A stretch of 64,000 nucleotides of DNA from Nitrospirota bacterium. GTDB taxonomy: Bacteria > Nitrospirota > Thermodesulfovibrionia > Thermodesulfovibrionales > Dissulfurispiraceae. The translations under genes were made by a program, and so were the position numbers. The notes under the pieces were generated by a model. The model ran no database searches. It was not told where the DNA came from and worked only from the letters and a program-made list of their open reading frames with translations. The stretch's first letter is position 1; the number at the start of each line of letters is the position of its first letter. The stretch is from contig JAFGXL010000015.1 of the NCBI GenBank assembly GCA_016936655.1, positions 124,001 through 188,000 of the forward strand, in the 5' to 3' direction. This document shows, piece by piece, positions 8,474 to 17,770 of the stretch.

Positions 8474-9343
8474 TTGAAAAGATCGCTGATATTTTCTTTA
8501 ATACTGCATCTAATTATGCTAATATCGGCATTTCTCATATACACACCAGAAAAGCCGAAAAAGCAGGAGCCTCTTGTTGCCCAGCTTATTACGCCTGAGC
8601 AACCAACTCCACAAATACATCAAGACATTTCTCGAAAAAAAGAGCAGAAGCAAAAAGTCTTTCGCTCGCCAAGGCTGCCAAAGAACCTGCCTCCTCCCAA
8701 GGAGCTTTCAGCAGAGCCATCAAAAAAGCAGTCTACACAATCAGAAAGAAGCAAGCCTCAAAAAGAAGATCTTTCATCATTGAAAGATGGCTCTCAACAC
8801 ACAAGCATTGAAGGCTCTAGAAACAAAAGTGCAGGTAATAAGACTCCTGCAGATTACGAGTCATTTACTGACAAATCAGCTATTGAGTCAGGGGAAAGAG
8901 GGAACCATATAAAAGAATCTCCTGTCATCACAAATAGAGAAAAGCTCTTTGATAAAAACATAATAGGAGGCCTCGCAAAAAAGTATGCTGATGATGAGCA
9001 GAAAAAAGAAAATGCTATAACATTTAGTGTTAAGGAGTTCAAATACCACGGCTACATTCAGAGACTCAAAGAAAAGATCGAAAGCAGCTGGAGTTATCCT
9101 CTCGAAGCAGCAAGACAGGGAATATATGGAGACCTATTTGTGCAGTTCACAATTAAAAAGAATGGAGAGCTAGGAGCAGTCACACTAACAAGGACATCTG
9201 GGCACAAGGTACTTGATGATGCTGCAATTAAAGCCCTCCGTGATGCAGCTCCTTACTGGGAGCTTCCTTCAAACTGGCCAGAAAGCAGCATAACTATAAC
9301 TGCGCATTTCGTATACTCTCTTTATGGAACATTTATAAGATAA
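8474..9343 (+). CDS. TonB-family energy-transducing protein
   Basis: The 289-residue protein has a single N-terminal transmembrane anchor (about residues 5-23), a long Lys/Pro/Ser/Gln-rich periplasmic linker and a C-terminal TonB domain from about residue 195. That domain includes SWSYPLEAARQGIYGDLFVQFTIKKNG and the closing hydrophobic strand. TonB passes proton-motive energy to outer-membrane receptors through ExbB/ExbD, and neither is in the window. The start is a TTG with a weak ribosome binding site, so the first residues are uncertain. It ends at the large bidirectional palindrome shared with pilQ. Confidence 0.85.
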   Translation: MKRSLIFSLILHLIMLISAFLIYTPEKPKKQEPLVAQLITPEQPTPQIHQDISRKKEQKQKVFRSPRLPKNLPPPKELSAEPSKKQSTQSERSKPQKEDLSSLKDGSQHTSIEGSRNKSAGNKTPADYESFTDKSAIESGERGNHIKESPVITNREKLFDKNIIGGLAKKYADDEQKKENAITFSVKEFKYHGYIQRLKEKIESSWSYPLEAARQGIYGDLFVQFTIKKNGELGAVTLTRTSGHKVLDDAAIKALRDAAPYWELPSNWPESSITITAHFVYSLYGTFIR

Positions 9344-9376
9344 CCAAACGACATCACATAAAAACTTATACTCTTT

Positions 9377-9442
9377 TACAATAAATCAATTAAAAAGGGG
9401 CTGCGAATTAATTCGCAGCCCCTTTTTAATTGATTTATTGTA
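9377..9442. terminator. Perfect 66-bp palindrome, bidirectional terminator
   Basis: Positions 9377-9442 form an uninterrupted perfect palindrome with two 33-base arms and no spacer. The G+C-rich core GGGGCTGCG / CGCAGCCCC is flanked by A5 and T5 and then by AT-rich arms. In either direction the core hairpin is followed by a T run, so it can terminate both the converging tonB gene and pilQ. A perfect palindrome of this length is well beyond what termination needs. Confidence 0.9.
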
Positions 9443-9445
9443 TTA

Positions 9446-11548
9446 CTACTGAAGTCTTGGTGTAATAAAGATCATAAGCTCTTCAGACTCTGTACTCTTG
9501 ACATTGTTCTTAAACAACGCGCCGAGTATAGGTATTTTTGAAAGCAACGGAACTCCTGACTCGCTTTCATTCTCCAGTGACTTGACTATGCCGCCTATTA
9601 CAAGCGTCTCTCCATTTTTCACAAGTACCTGTGTAGATGCCTGCCTTGAATATATAACAGGATTGTCAAAAGAATCTTTTCTAGAGAAATCGGGTTCATC
9701 CTTCGTGATCTCCACCTTAAGGAATACCGACCCATCAGGCACAGACTGCGGAGTTACAGTTAGCTTTATATTTGCGTCCTTATATGTCGTTGTGTATGTA
9801 CCGTCAGAGTTCCTTGTTGTTACAGGTATCTGGGCGCCGTGCTTTATTATTGCCTGCTCATTGTCTACTGTCATAATTCTTGGATTTGAGAGAATCTTTC
9901 CCTTGCCAGTTGTTTCTAGCGCTGAAATTCTTAATGCCAAGTTGATAGTTTGTGAAGCATTTAGGAATCCAAATGTCATAGCGCCTATCGGATTTGCGCT
10001 GGATGTGCCAGCGCTGATAGCAGGATAAGTGCCTGGAAGGTTGCTGCGAGCGTCTGAACTCGGAAAGCTGGATGCAGGCTGCATGCCTGATATAGATCCA
10101 CTTCCTGATCCTGAAGCTGAATAAGAATTGCTGCCCCATCTTGGTGCAAGCCAACCTCCCCACTGTACTCCAAGCTCTTTGGCCATTGTTGTATTTACTT
10201 CAACCAATCTCGCCTCTATCATAATCTGAGGAGTCTGCTTGTCAAGACTTTTTATAAGACTGTCAACCTCGGCCAGCCTCGAAGGAGTATCTTTTACTAT
10301 AATCGAGCGTGTTCTGGTATCAACACTTATGTTGCCGCGAGGAGACAAAATCTTGCCCTTTTCAATAATATCTCTAGTTTTCTCAACATTTGCAAAATTA
10401 ACAATAAATATCTTTGTGACAACATCCTCAGCTACAGCAGTTGCATCCCTAATAGCTGCAACGCTCTTCTTTTCATCCTGAAAAGCCTTTGCAGTAGCTA
10501 TTCTCAAAATATTGCCTTCAACTGCCTTTTCTAAATTAAATGTCTTCATAAGTATATTGAGCGCCTGTTCCCATGGCACATTCATAAGCTTCATTGTTAT
10601 CTTTCCCTTAACATCCGGATGCACAACTATATTGTAACCGCTCACATCTCCAAGTAGCCTTAAGATAGCAACAACATCTGCATCCTGAAAATCAAGGGAA
10701 ACTACTGCTCCAGGCTTTACCTGCTGATCTTCAAAACCTCCGGCAGCTTTACCTTTATCAGCAGCTATTTTTTTAGATCTCGGCAGGACATAAAGATCAA
10801 TAACAATCTCATCATCTAAAACAAATATATCCTTGTCCTGAATCCGGTCAATCGTGATAGTGAATCTTGATTTATCTGTTTCTGTAGAGTGCCTTATAGA
10901 TTTTACAGGAGCTATCATATCTGCAGGGATTTCAGCTTTTACACCAATTCCAGGGATATCGAGCATAACCTTGCCATCAATCTCAAACACCTCAGGATCA
11001 GGCAGCAGACCATTGCCTTTTAATATGAGTTCAGCGCCATCATCTGTTTTGTTGATTATAATGTCAGTTACTAAATTTGCTATCCCGTCTTTTGGCTCTG
11101 CTGGAATAGCTGAAGCTTTTATTTTCTTATATGCAGACTTCTCAGCAGTACCTGATATATTAAGAACAAGATCATTCCCGCTTGTCACAGGCACTATCTG
11201 AACAGGAGAGCTGAATACGATACTCAGCCTGGCTGACAATGAAGGAGATTCGACCTGTACAGGGGTTATTTCTGCAATAAAACCCTTATTAACCACAACT
11301 CTATCTTTAAATTCTCCAAGGCTGACATTACTCAATTCTACTTCTGCTCTAAAAGGGTCAAGGGGCATTAGCTTAAACTTAAGTGGCGAGTCTGAACGAA
11401 CAATAATTGTATTGTCGTCAGTTACATCGATACCCTTTATAGTCGCTGCAGCATCCTGCTCAGCAGCGCATACTGCTAATGATCCTAGCAGTAACAATAC
11501 AGCAAGAATTGGTACTATCCCCCTTTTGAGCAACTTCAGCCTTTTCAT
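9446..11548 (-). CDS. pilQ: Type IV pilus secretin
   Basis: The 700-residue outer-membrane secretin has a signal peptide (about 1-28), AMIN-type beta domains (about 30-255), an STN/N0 domain around DVVAILRLLGDVSGYNIVVHPDV, N1-type modules and a C-terminal secretin domain. That domain contains LSNPRIMTVDNEQA and the family signature GVPLLSKIPILGALFK. It forms the gated channel through which the pilus passes. A Gly/Ser-rich stretch in the secretin domain (SASGSGSGS) is a likely surface or lumen loop. It is the last gene of pilMNOPQ, starts 4 bases inside the pilP end and stops 4 bases from the palindrome. Confidence 0.96.
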   Translation of the reverse strand: MKRLKLLKRGIVPILAVLLLLGSLAVCAAEQDAAATIKGIDVTDDNTIIVRSDSPLKFKLMPLDPFRAEVELSNVSLGEFKDRVVVNKGFIAEITPVQVESPSLSARLSIVFSSPVQIVPVTSGNDLVLNISGTAEKSAYKKIKASAIPAEPKDGIANLVTDIIINKTDDGAELILKGNGLLPDPEVFEIDGKVMLDIPGIGVKAEIPADMIAPVKSIRHSTETDKSRFTITIDRIQDKDIFVLDDEIVIDLYVLPRSKKIAADKGKAAGGFEDQQVKPGAVVSLDFQDADVVAILRLLGDVSGYNIVVHPDVKGKITMKLMNVPWEQALNILMKTFNLEKAVEGNILRIATAKAFQDEKKSVAAIRDATAVAEDVVTKIFIVNFANVEKTRDIIEKGKILSPRGNISVDTRTRSIIVKDTPSRLAEVDSLIKSLDKQTPQIMIEARLVEVNTTMAKELGVQWGGWLAPRWGSNSYSASGSGSGSISGMQPASSFPSSDARSNLPGTYPAISAGTSSANPIGAMTFGFLNASQTINLALRISALETTGKGKILSNPRIMTVDNEQAIIKHGAQIPVTTRNSDGTYTTTYKDANIKLTVTPQSVPDGSVFLKVEITKDEPDFSRKDSFDNPVIYSRQASTQVLVKNGETLVIGGIVKSLENESESGVPLLSKIPILGALFKNNVKSTESEELMIFITPRLQ

Positions 11549-12732
11549 CCTTCTTCCCCCCTGCGGAGCTTTAAGATTATATCCCTAGGACTAAGGATAC
11601 CCTTAAGATCCCTGTGGTACTCCCGTATAACCACTGAATCCTTGTTTATCTTCAAAACTTTTCCGTCATGCAATCCAATCTTTGACCCCTCCCTTATGTT
11701 GTATGACCTGCTGTTTGGAAGTGTCACTACTGCATAAAATCCTTTTGCCTTTTCACTAAGAATAGCTATAAGTTTAAAATCGGATATTTCATAATTTTCT
11801 AAAGGAGTAAGGCCAGGCTTCTTTTCAGGAGCAGCCTTTACAATTAGAGGATAAAACGGGTCTCTCCTGTTTTTCTGATCATAAGCATATGTAACAGGCT
11901 TAGGAAGAGCTGCAACTACAGCTGCTTTTTCCTCTTTCTGCTCTAGTTTCACAGCCAGAGCTTGAGCAAGCTCTGTTTTTTGCGTCTGCTTTTGAGGAGC
12001 AGTCTTTGCTTGTTCCGCTGGAACAGCAGTCTGCTGCTGAACAGATTTTTTCTGGTCAGGCTTAGCTTGTGGTTTTGGCAGCTCTTTTACAGCTGGCTGC
12101 TCACTCTTTTTTACCGCAGGAACTGTAGGTTGCGGAATAACAGGTTTTACAGTCTGGGGCTCTTTAGGTTTATCAAGTACCTTTTTTGGGTCTGCCTTTA
12201 CAGAAGCATCCTGAACAGCTTTCTTGGCTGCGGGGACATCCGGCTTTACAGACTGTTCTACTGGTTGTGCTGTAAGAGCAGCTGAAATAACATCAAAAGA
12301 CATTACTCTCCATGAATCTTCACTCTGCACAAGACGCGCCTTCAGCCTAGCGGATCCTTTTGTAAATACTGCATCAGAGCTTAAATCCACAAATACTGTT
12401 TTACCGCTTTCTATATCAATATACTCTGTCTTTTCTGAAGATATTCCAGAAAATGAGGTGAGACTACCGAGCTTTTCTGAAGACAATGTAAAGAGAGCCT
12501 TCAGCTTCTCCTCTTCAGGAAACCCTGCAGCAGGAGCTGCCTTGCGGCCGTAGTATCCCTTGAATTTATCAAACTGCCAGTTGTTAATACTGCCTGGCAA
12601 AAGCACCTTCTCAAAGAATACACGTGCAGACTTTTCAGTAGTATCAGCAAAAAACATCCCTGCGACAAATGCTATCGCAAGACCGACAACTATAGCCCCT
12701 ATGATGTAATATATGATCGAATCTTTTTTCAT
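11545..12732 (-). CDS. pilP: PilP-like pilus assembly protein with atypical N-terminal region
   Basis: The 395-residue protein carries a PilP domain in its last 110 residues (NRRDPFYPLI, GFYAVVTLPNSRSYNIREGSKIG, DIILKLRRG), the part that links the inner-membrane PilNO complex to the secretin. Unlike usual PilP, about 180 residues and a lipoprotein, it has no lipobox. It starts with a transmembrane anchor (about 8-30), then a roughly 130-residue folded-looking region, then a Lys/Pro/Gln/Ala-rich linker. The N-terminal region is reminiscent of a periplasmic lipid- or calyx-like domain, but I cannot name it. Position in the operon (pilO-pilP-pilQ, overlapping ends) supports the assignment. Confidence 0.85.
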   Translation of the reverse strand: MKKDSIIYYIIGAIVVGLAIAFVAGMFFADTTEKSARVFFEKVLLPGSINNWQFDKFKGYYGRKAAPAAGFPEEEKLKALFTLSSEKLGSLTSFSGISSEKTEYIDIESGKTVFVDLSSDAVFTKGSARLKARLVQSEDSWRVMSFDVISAALTAQPVEQSVKPDVPAAKKAVQDASVKADPKKVLDKPKEPQTVKPVIPQPTVPAVKKSEQPAVKELPKPQAKPDQKKSVQQQTAVPAEQAKTAPQKQTQKTELAQALAVKLEQKEEKAAVVAALPKPVTYAYDQKNRRDPFYPLIVKAAPEKKPGLTPLENYEISDFKLIAILSEKAKGFYAVVTLPNSRSYNIREGSKIGLHDGKVLKINKDSVVIREYHRDLKGILSPRDIILKLRRGEEG

Positions 12733-13355
12733 TTCTTTTTAGCCTTCTTGGCATTTTCTTTGGCTTGCATCTCCTGCTTCTCTTTCTCAGGGATGATAGA
12801 GTAAGTAACCGCAGAAAATGTAACTGCGAGATCAGCGCCGCCTTTCTGCTGATTAAGCGCCTTCATATTTGCGTTAGAAATATTAACAATCCTGTTAAGT
12901 TTGGTTATATTGCTAAAAAAATGGCCGAATCTGTGGTAGCTGCCTCTCATCTCGACATCAACAGGTATTTCATAAACCTCATTGCTTGAGTGAACATTTT
13001 TACCTTTTGGTTTCCATGATATTATATTGAGCCCTGAGCGAATACCAATATCAGAAACCTGCCGTAGCAGAGTTGAGACCTCTTTTTCATCAGGCAGCTG
13101 CATCTCCAGCTCTTTAATCTTCATCTTAAGATTTTCATTCTCTGCTATTAAGGATGACAACTTGCCGGCTTTTTTCTTTGCCTGTAAAAGCTGGCTCTCG
13201 TAATTCTTAAGTTCAGCATCCATCTTGTTTATCTCCTCCATCGCCGGGAGAATAAACATCATAACAGCAACAACAACTATAACAAGTGGAGGCAATAAAA
13301 CCAAAAGCCTCTTTTTGCCAGGTGTCAGGTTTTCTGTATCAAATGTTATTGGCAT
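12729..13355 (-). CDS. pilO: Type IV pilus inner-membrane protein PilO
   Basis: The 208-residue bitopic protein has a transmembrane helix at about residues 16-36, a coiled coil (about 40-85, rich in Lys/Glu/Leu) and a periplasmic ferredoxin-like domain including YHRFGHFFSNITKLNRIVNISN. PilO pairs with PilN to align the pilus machine in the inner membrane. The C-terminus is a very basic, Lys/Ala-rich tail. It overlaps pilP by 4 bases and lies 12 bases after pilN. Confidence 0.92.
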   Translation of the reverse strand: MPITFDTENLTPGKKRLLVLLPPLVIVVVAVMMFILPAMEEINKMDAELKNYESQLLQAKKKAGKLSSLIAENENLKMKIKELEMQLPDEKEVSTLLRQVSDIGIRSGLNIISWKPKGKNVHSSNEVYEIPVDVEMRGSYHRFGHFFSNITKLNRIVNISNANMKALNQQKGGADLAVTFSAVTYSIIPEKEKQEMQAKENAKKAKKK

Positions 13356-13367
13356 GCAGGCCTCGTA

Positions 13368-13910
13368 TTATCCCTTGATCCTGAAATTCAGTTTAAATTT
13401 ATATGTGTCCACCTTTTCCACCTGTATCTGTTTGGTCTCTTCAAGATAAACATCGGAAAAGTTTGCTGACAGCTTAAGGCTGTCAACATATGTAACTATA
13501 TCGCTGTTAGAAAAACCAAAGCCTTCTACCGCTACTGTGCTTCCGTTATAAGCAAGGTTTGTAAGCCATATACCGTCTGGCAGCAAACTGCTCACCTCGT
13601 CAAGAATCATAACTGGTATAGACTGATTCTTTCTCAGAGTTTCTATTAGTGTCTTGTGCTTTCCCAGTTCTTTATTAAAAGACTCAAATTTCTTTGCCTC
13701 GTCTATCTTTTTCTTTAGCTCTGCAATCTGCTTTTTGTTATTTTCAATTTTGACCTGCATTGCATCCTTTTTAGAATTAAGGTAAAAAGTGGCCAGTCCC
13801 ATAACTATGAAAGCCGCAAGTGCAGCTAAAAGCACATAGATCATAAAACCCGCAGGTTTTTTTACTTTTGTAGCTTTTTCCTCTTTTCTGAGCAGGTTTA
13901 TCTTAATCAT
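13368..13910 (-). CDS. pilN: Type IV pilus inner-membrane protein PilN
   Basis: The 180-residue protein starts MIKINLLRKEE, the conserved cytoplasmic peptide (I-N-L-L) that docks on PilM. It continues with a transmembrane helix (about 25-47), a Lys-rich coiled coil and a periplasmic domain with VSSLLPDGIWLTNLAYNGSTV. It forms the PilM-N-O-P alignment complex. Only 3 bases separate it from pilM, so the genes are almost certainly coupled. Confidence 0.94.
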   Translation of the reverse strand: MIKINLLRKEEKATKVKKPAGFMIYVLLAALAAFIVMGLATFYLNSKKDAMQVKIENNKKQIAELKKKIDEAKKFESFNKELGKHKTLIETLRKNQSIPVMILDEVSSLLPDGIWLTNLAYNGSTVAVEGFGFSNSDIVTYVDSLKLSANFSDVYLEETKQIQVEKVDTYKFKLNFRIKG

Positions 13911-13913
13911 ATC

Positions 13914-14972
13914 CTAGTCACCTGCCCTTCTTATCGCTAGGCCAAGAGCGACAACAGCTGAAGGCGCTATATCCTTTATATAGGATGCATCCAGTTTTGG
14001 AGATATGGATATGTTTTTAAACGGATCCATTACAGCTACCTTTAGGCTCAGCCTCTCTATCATTGCATCCTGAAAGCCTTTTATAAGAGCAGCTCCACCG
14101 CTTAGATACACCTCATTCATCACCTCGTCGCTTATACTGCTCCTGAAATACTCAAATGATCTATAAACTTCTGCAAATAGCTCATCAGATGCTGAAGACA
14201 AAACTATTGCAGCTTCTTCTGGAGATACCTTCTCTATTGGCTGACCCTTCTTAAGCCTCTCTGCATTTTCCCATGACAGGTCAAATGCCCTACATAGCTC
14301 CTCTGTGTGGTAGTTGCTGCCTATAGCGCTGTCACGCGTAAATACAGGCGCTCCTGACTGAAGAATATTTATGCTTGTCTTGCTTGCGCCTACATTTACA
14401 ATCGCGATATTTTTGTTAATGTCCTCAGGATAGTTGATCTCGAAAATATTGCTTAAAGCAAAAGAGTCTATATCAAGAACTACAGGATTAAGACCAGCCT
14501 GCTGAACTGCTTCAACATAAGAATCCATGATATTCTTTTTAACGGCAACCAGCAGAACATCCATCATGTCTTCTTCATCTCTTTTGGTTCCAAGAATCTC
14601 AAAATCGAGATTAACTTCGCTTATGTCAAAAGGTATGTATTGCTCTGCTTCGCTTATTATTGATGCAGACAGTTCATCATATGTGGCTAGTGGAAGTGAT
14701 ATCTTTTTAACTATTACAGATGAGTGACCCGAAATTCCGATATTAACATCTCCGGATTTCAATCCTGCTGTCCTTATAAGTTCTTTGATCTGAGATACAA
14801 GAGTGCTGCTGTCTGATATGATGCCGTCAACTATCAGCCCCTGAGGGAGCTGAAGCTCGTTATAGAGTGACAACTCATAGCCCGTCTTCGTTCCGGTTAT
14901 CTTTGCAACTTTTAAGGAGCTGGAACCTATGTCGAGGCCGATGGGTTCTTTCTTTTTAAATAGCATTTTCAT
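13914..14972 (-). CDS. pilM: Type IV pilus assembly ATPase-like protein PilM
   Basis: The 352-residue cytoplasmic protein has the actin/FtsA fold: GLDIGSSSLKVAKI at the N-terminus, AIVNVGASKTSINIL, and the second phosphate motif YLSGGAALIKGF. PilM binds the N-terminal peptide of PilN and connects the pilus alignment complex to the cytoplasmic motor. It is the first gene of pilMNOPQ. The motor ATPases, pilC and pilin genes are not in this window, so the pilus genes are split around the chromosome. Confidence 0.95.
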   Translation of the reverse strand: MKMLFKKKEPIGLDIGSSSLKVAKITGTKTGYELSLYNELQLPQGLIVDGIISDSSTLVSQIKELIRTAGLKSGDVNIGISGHSSVIVKKISLPLATYDELSASIISEAEQYIPFDISEVNLDFEILGTKRDEEDMMDVLLVAVKKNIMDSYVEAVQQAGLNPVVLDIDSFALSNIFEINYPEDINKNIAIVNVGASKTSINILQSGAPVFTRDSAIGSNYHTEELCRAFDLSWENAERLKKGQPIEKVSPEEAAIVLSSASDELFAEVYRSFEYFRSSISDEVMNEVYLSGGAALIKGFQDAMIERLSLKVAVMDPFKNISISPKLDASYIKDIAPSAVVALGLAIRRAGD

Positions 14973-15074
14973 CCTTCATTTTTTATTGATGAAACCCATA
15001 CAACACTTCAGAACAATTTTTAATCCCTGGTCCCTAATCTCCCCCCAATCAATTCTTTAATGATGACTAAGTAA

Positions 15075-15134
15075 AGTTATGGACATATTCCTTATCGAAT
15101 CCCGTCGATAAAACTTTAGATCATAGCCATAACT
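15075..15134 (-). ncRNA. Candidate structured leader of the pilMNOPQ mRNA
   Basis: Within the roughly 170-base untranslated leader of pilM an 8-bp inverted repeat (15075-15082 with 15127-15134) encloses a second 6-bp stem (15092-15097 with 15106-15111). It does not match a riboswitch family I know by eye. The stems are short, so this is only a candidate structured region. Confidence 0.3.
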
Positions 15135-15148
15135 ATTAACTACGTTAA

Positions 15149-15176
15149 AATATACAATAAAAAAACCAGTCGTCAA
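15149..15176 (-). promoter_or_regulatory. Sigma-70-type promoter of the pilMNOPQ operon
   Basis: On the minus strand TTGACG (15176-15171) is followed after 16 bases by TATATT (15154-15149). Both boxes are close to consensus. The predicted start near 15141 leaves a leader of about 170 bases before the pilM ATG. The promoter sits directly after the aspS stop codon, so pil transcription is separate from the amino-acid gene run upstream. Confidence 0.65.
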
Positions 15177-15187
15177 GCAAATGATTA

Positions 15188-17008
15188 CTATGGATTACTT
15201 TGGATCGGCTGATCTGATTTGATATGAAGCTCGCGAAGCTGCTTCATATCAACTGCAGAAGGAGCTCCGCTCAGAGGGCAGAAGGCCTTCTGAGTTTTTG
15301 GAAACGCTATAACATCCCTTATGGATTGAGCGCCAACCATCAGCATCACAAGCCTGTCCAAACCAAGGGCTATTCCGCCGTGTGGTGGTGCTCCGTATTC
15401 GAATGCCTCTAGCAGAAATCCAAACTTTGACTTTGCCTCTTCCTCGGATATACCCAGAAGATCAAACATCCTTTTCTGGAGTTCATTTCTGAATATTCTT
15501 ATGCTGCCGCCGCCCACTTCATATCCGTTTAGAACAAGATCATATGCCTTCGCTTCAAATGACTCAAGAGTTGCTTTTGTATCATCAGAAAAACTGCCTG
15601 ATGCAAGATCATCTACAGATATGCTCATCATCTTTGCTGCATCATCGTCCTTAGGAGATGTGAACGGATGATGCATAGCTGCAAACCTTTTCTCTTCATC
15701 GTCCCACTGCAGAAGCGGAAAGTCTAGCACCCACGCAAACTTGAATCCCGGCTCTATTAGATTCAGCTTTTTGCCAAGATCAATCCTCATTCTGCTGAGC
15801 ACATCATTCACAACCTTTTCTGAGTCAGCCACAAAGAGCAGCATATCTCCATCCTCTGCACCCAGCCTCTTTGCCAAGTCAGAGAGGCACTCCGCTGAAA
15901 AGAACTTTGTGATCGGAGACTCAAATCCTGACTTCACTTTTATCCATGCAAGGCCTTTGGCTCCAAATGTCTTTGCATCTTCAGTAAGCATATCTATATC
16001 TTTGCGTGATATGCCTGCCATGCCTTTTGCATTGATCGCCTTAACCCTGCCGCCTGAATTAATCGCATCCAGAAACACCTTGAACGATGACATCCTTACT
16101 ATATCCGCAACATCAACAAGCTCCAGATTAAACCTAAGGTCAGGCTTGTCATTGCCGTATCTCTCCATTGCATCCTTGTATGCGAGTCTCTGAAAAGGAG
16201 TATCAATCTTTAGACCCATCACATCATTGAATATTTTTACAACCATGGATTCCATAAGAGCGAGTATGTCTTCTCTGTCAACAAAGGACATCTCAAGGTC
16301 GATCTGCGTAAATTCCGGCTGTCTGTCTGCTCTCAGATCTTCATCCCTAAAGCACTTTACTATCTGAAAGTATCTCTCCAGTCCCGATACCATTAATATC
16401 TGCTTGAAGAGCTGAGGAGACTGAGGAAGCGCGAAAAAATATCCTGGATTGAGCCTGCTGGGCACTAGGTAGTCGCGAGCGCCCTCAGGAGTAGATTTCG
16501 TAAGCATAGGAGTCTCTATATCTATAAATCCATGCGAATCAAGAAAATCCCGGACAGACTTTGTGGTTTTATGCCTTATGATCAAATTTTTCTGTAGCTC
16601 GGGTCTCCTGAGATCAAGATATCGGTATTTGAGCCTGATCTGTTCAGATGCATCGGCTGCCTCTTCCATAGGGAAAGGCAAAACAGAAGATTCATTGATT
16701 ATCTCGAGCTCTGCAGCGTATATCTCTACTTTGCCAGTAGCCAAATCAGGATTGTCAGTGCCTTCAGGCCTTCTTCTAACTTCTCCTTTTACTGTTATCA
16801 CATATTCTGATCTTAGATCATGGGCTGCCTTATGAGAAGGCTGAGAAACATCAGGGCTGAACACAACCTGAACTAGCCCGCTCCTGTCCCTCAGGTCAAC
16901 AAATATAAGGCCGCCGTGATCGCGCCTTCTGAGTACCCATCCAGAGATCTTGATCACAGATCCAAGATCTGATTCTCTTATCTCACCACAAAATTTATCG
17001 CGAAACAT
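15188..17008 (-). CDS. aspS: Aspartyl-tRNA synthetase
   Basis: The 606-residue class II synthetase has an N-terminal OB-fold anticodon domain ([19 protein letters not shown]), motif 2 ([18 protein letters not shown]), the bacterial-type GAD insertion in the middle and motif 3 ([12 protein letters not shown]) near the C-terminus. It charges tRNA-Asp; whether it also misacylates tRNA-Asn cannot be judged, as no gatCAB genes are in view. The ATG follows AGGAGAG. It is the last gene of a long minus-strand run, 20 bases after the pseudouridine synthase. Confidence 0.97.
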   Translation of the reverse strand: MFRDKFCGEIRESDLGSVIKISGWVLRRRDHGGLIFVDLRDRSGLVQVVFSPDVSQPSHKAAHDLRSEYVITVKGEVRRRPEGTDNPDLATGKVEIYAAELEIINESSVLPFPMEEAADASEQIRLKYRYLDLRRPELQKNLIIRHKTTKSVRDFLDSHGFIDIETPMLTKSTPEGARDYLVPSRLNPGYFFALPQSPQLFKQILMVSGLERYFQIVKCFRDEDLRADRQPEFTQIDLEMSFVDREDILALMESMVVKIFNDVMGLKIDTPFQRLAYKDAMERYGNDKPDLRFNLELVDVADIVRMSSFKVFLDAINSGGRVKAINAKGMAGISRKDIDMLTEDAKTFGAKGLAWIKVKSGFESPITKFFSAECLSDLAKRLGAEDGDMLLFVADSEKVVNDVLSRMRIDLGKKLNLIEPGFKFAWVLDFPLLQWDDEEKRFAAMHHPFTSPKDDDAAKMMSISVDDLASGSFSDDTKATLESFEAKAYDLVLNGYEVGGGSIRIFRNELQKRMFDLLGISEEEAKSKFGFLLEAFEYGAPPHGGIALGLDRLVMLMVGAQSIRDVIAFPKTQKAFCPLSGAPSAVDMKQLRELHIKSDQPIQSNP

Positions 17009-17028
17009 CTCTCCTCCATTTTTTTATA

Positions 17029-17760
17029 TCAACCACACGACTCATATCCGGCAGTCTGCCATAGGCTCTGAAGCTCAGAATCAGAGAGCTTTCTTACAGC
17101 ACCGGGCTTGAGATCACCCAGCTTTATACCGTCAATGCTAGTTCTTTTAAGCTTTATTACAGGATGACCAAGTTTGTCGAGCATCCTTCTTACCTGTCTT
17201 TTCCTGCCCTCAAAAAGCGTAACCTCTATCCATGAATGCGTGCCTGTATCGCTTATTCTCCTGCATTTTGCGGGAAGTGTAGGCCCGTCCTCAAGCCTCA
17301 TGCCTTTTCTTATCTTTGCTATAGAAGTGTCATCTATTATACCCTTAACTTTTACAGCATACACCTTTGGTATATCTCCCGAAGGATGCATCACAGCATT
17401 TGCGAGTTCACCGTCATTTGTGATCAGAAGCAGCCCCTCGGAATCATAGTCGAGCCTTCCTACAGGGAAGACCCTCTGTTTTACGCCTTTAAGGTAATCC
17501 TTTATTGTAGGTCTTCCCTCAGGATCGCTAAGAGTGGTTACAACCCCCTTTGGTTTATGCATAGCCAGATACACCTTCTCTTCAGGATGCACAAGAAGTT
17601 TGCCGTCCAGCTTGATATGATCTCTGAACATATCTGCCTTCATGCCCAGTGTTGCAACGGCTCCGTTGACTGTCACCCTGCCCTCAAGTATGAGCTCTTC
17701 AGCCTTTCTTCTTGAAGCCTTTCCGCAGTAGGCAATTATCTTCTGTATTCTTTCCAGCAT
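17029..17760 (-). CDS. RsuA/RluB-family rRNA pseudouridine synthase
   Basis: The 243-residue protein has an N-terminal S4 RNA-binding domain (ERIQKIIAYCGKASRRKAEELI) and the catalytic domain with VGRLDYDSEGLLLITNDGEL containing the catalytic aspartate, and the later EGRKRQVRRML. Family members modify one uridine in 23S (RluB) or 16S (RsuA) rRNA. The sequence looks more RluB-like, but the target base is not certain. It lies 10 bases after the SurA-like gene and 20 before aspS. Confidence 0.92.
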   Translation of the reverse strand: MLERIQKIIAYCGKASRRKAEELILEGRVTVNGAVATLGMKADMFRDHIKLDGKLLVHPEEKVYLAMHKPKGVVTTLSDPEGRPTIKDYLKGVKQRVFPVGRLDYDSEGLLLITNDGELANAVMHPSGDIPKVYAVKVKGIIDDTSIAKIRKGMRLEDGPTLPAKCRRISDTGTHSWIEVTLFEGRKRQVRRMLDKLGHPVIKLKRTSIDGIKLGDLKPGAVRKLSDSELQSLWQTAGYESCG

Positions 17761-17770
17761 ATTAAGCGTC

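Noticed and set aside
12224-12553. Plus-strand open frame over the pilP gene
   Set aside because: It is the antisense of the low-complexity linker and N-terminal region of PilP and shows no family pattern.
14973-15187. Cyclic-di-GMP (GEMM) riboswitch before the pilus operon
   Set aside because: I looked for the conserved loops and tetraloop-receptor sequence in the leader and could not find them; only short, unassigned stems remain.
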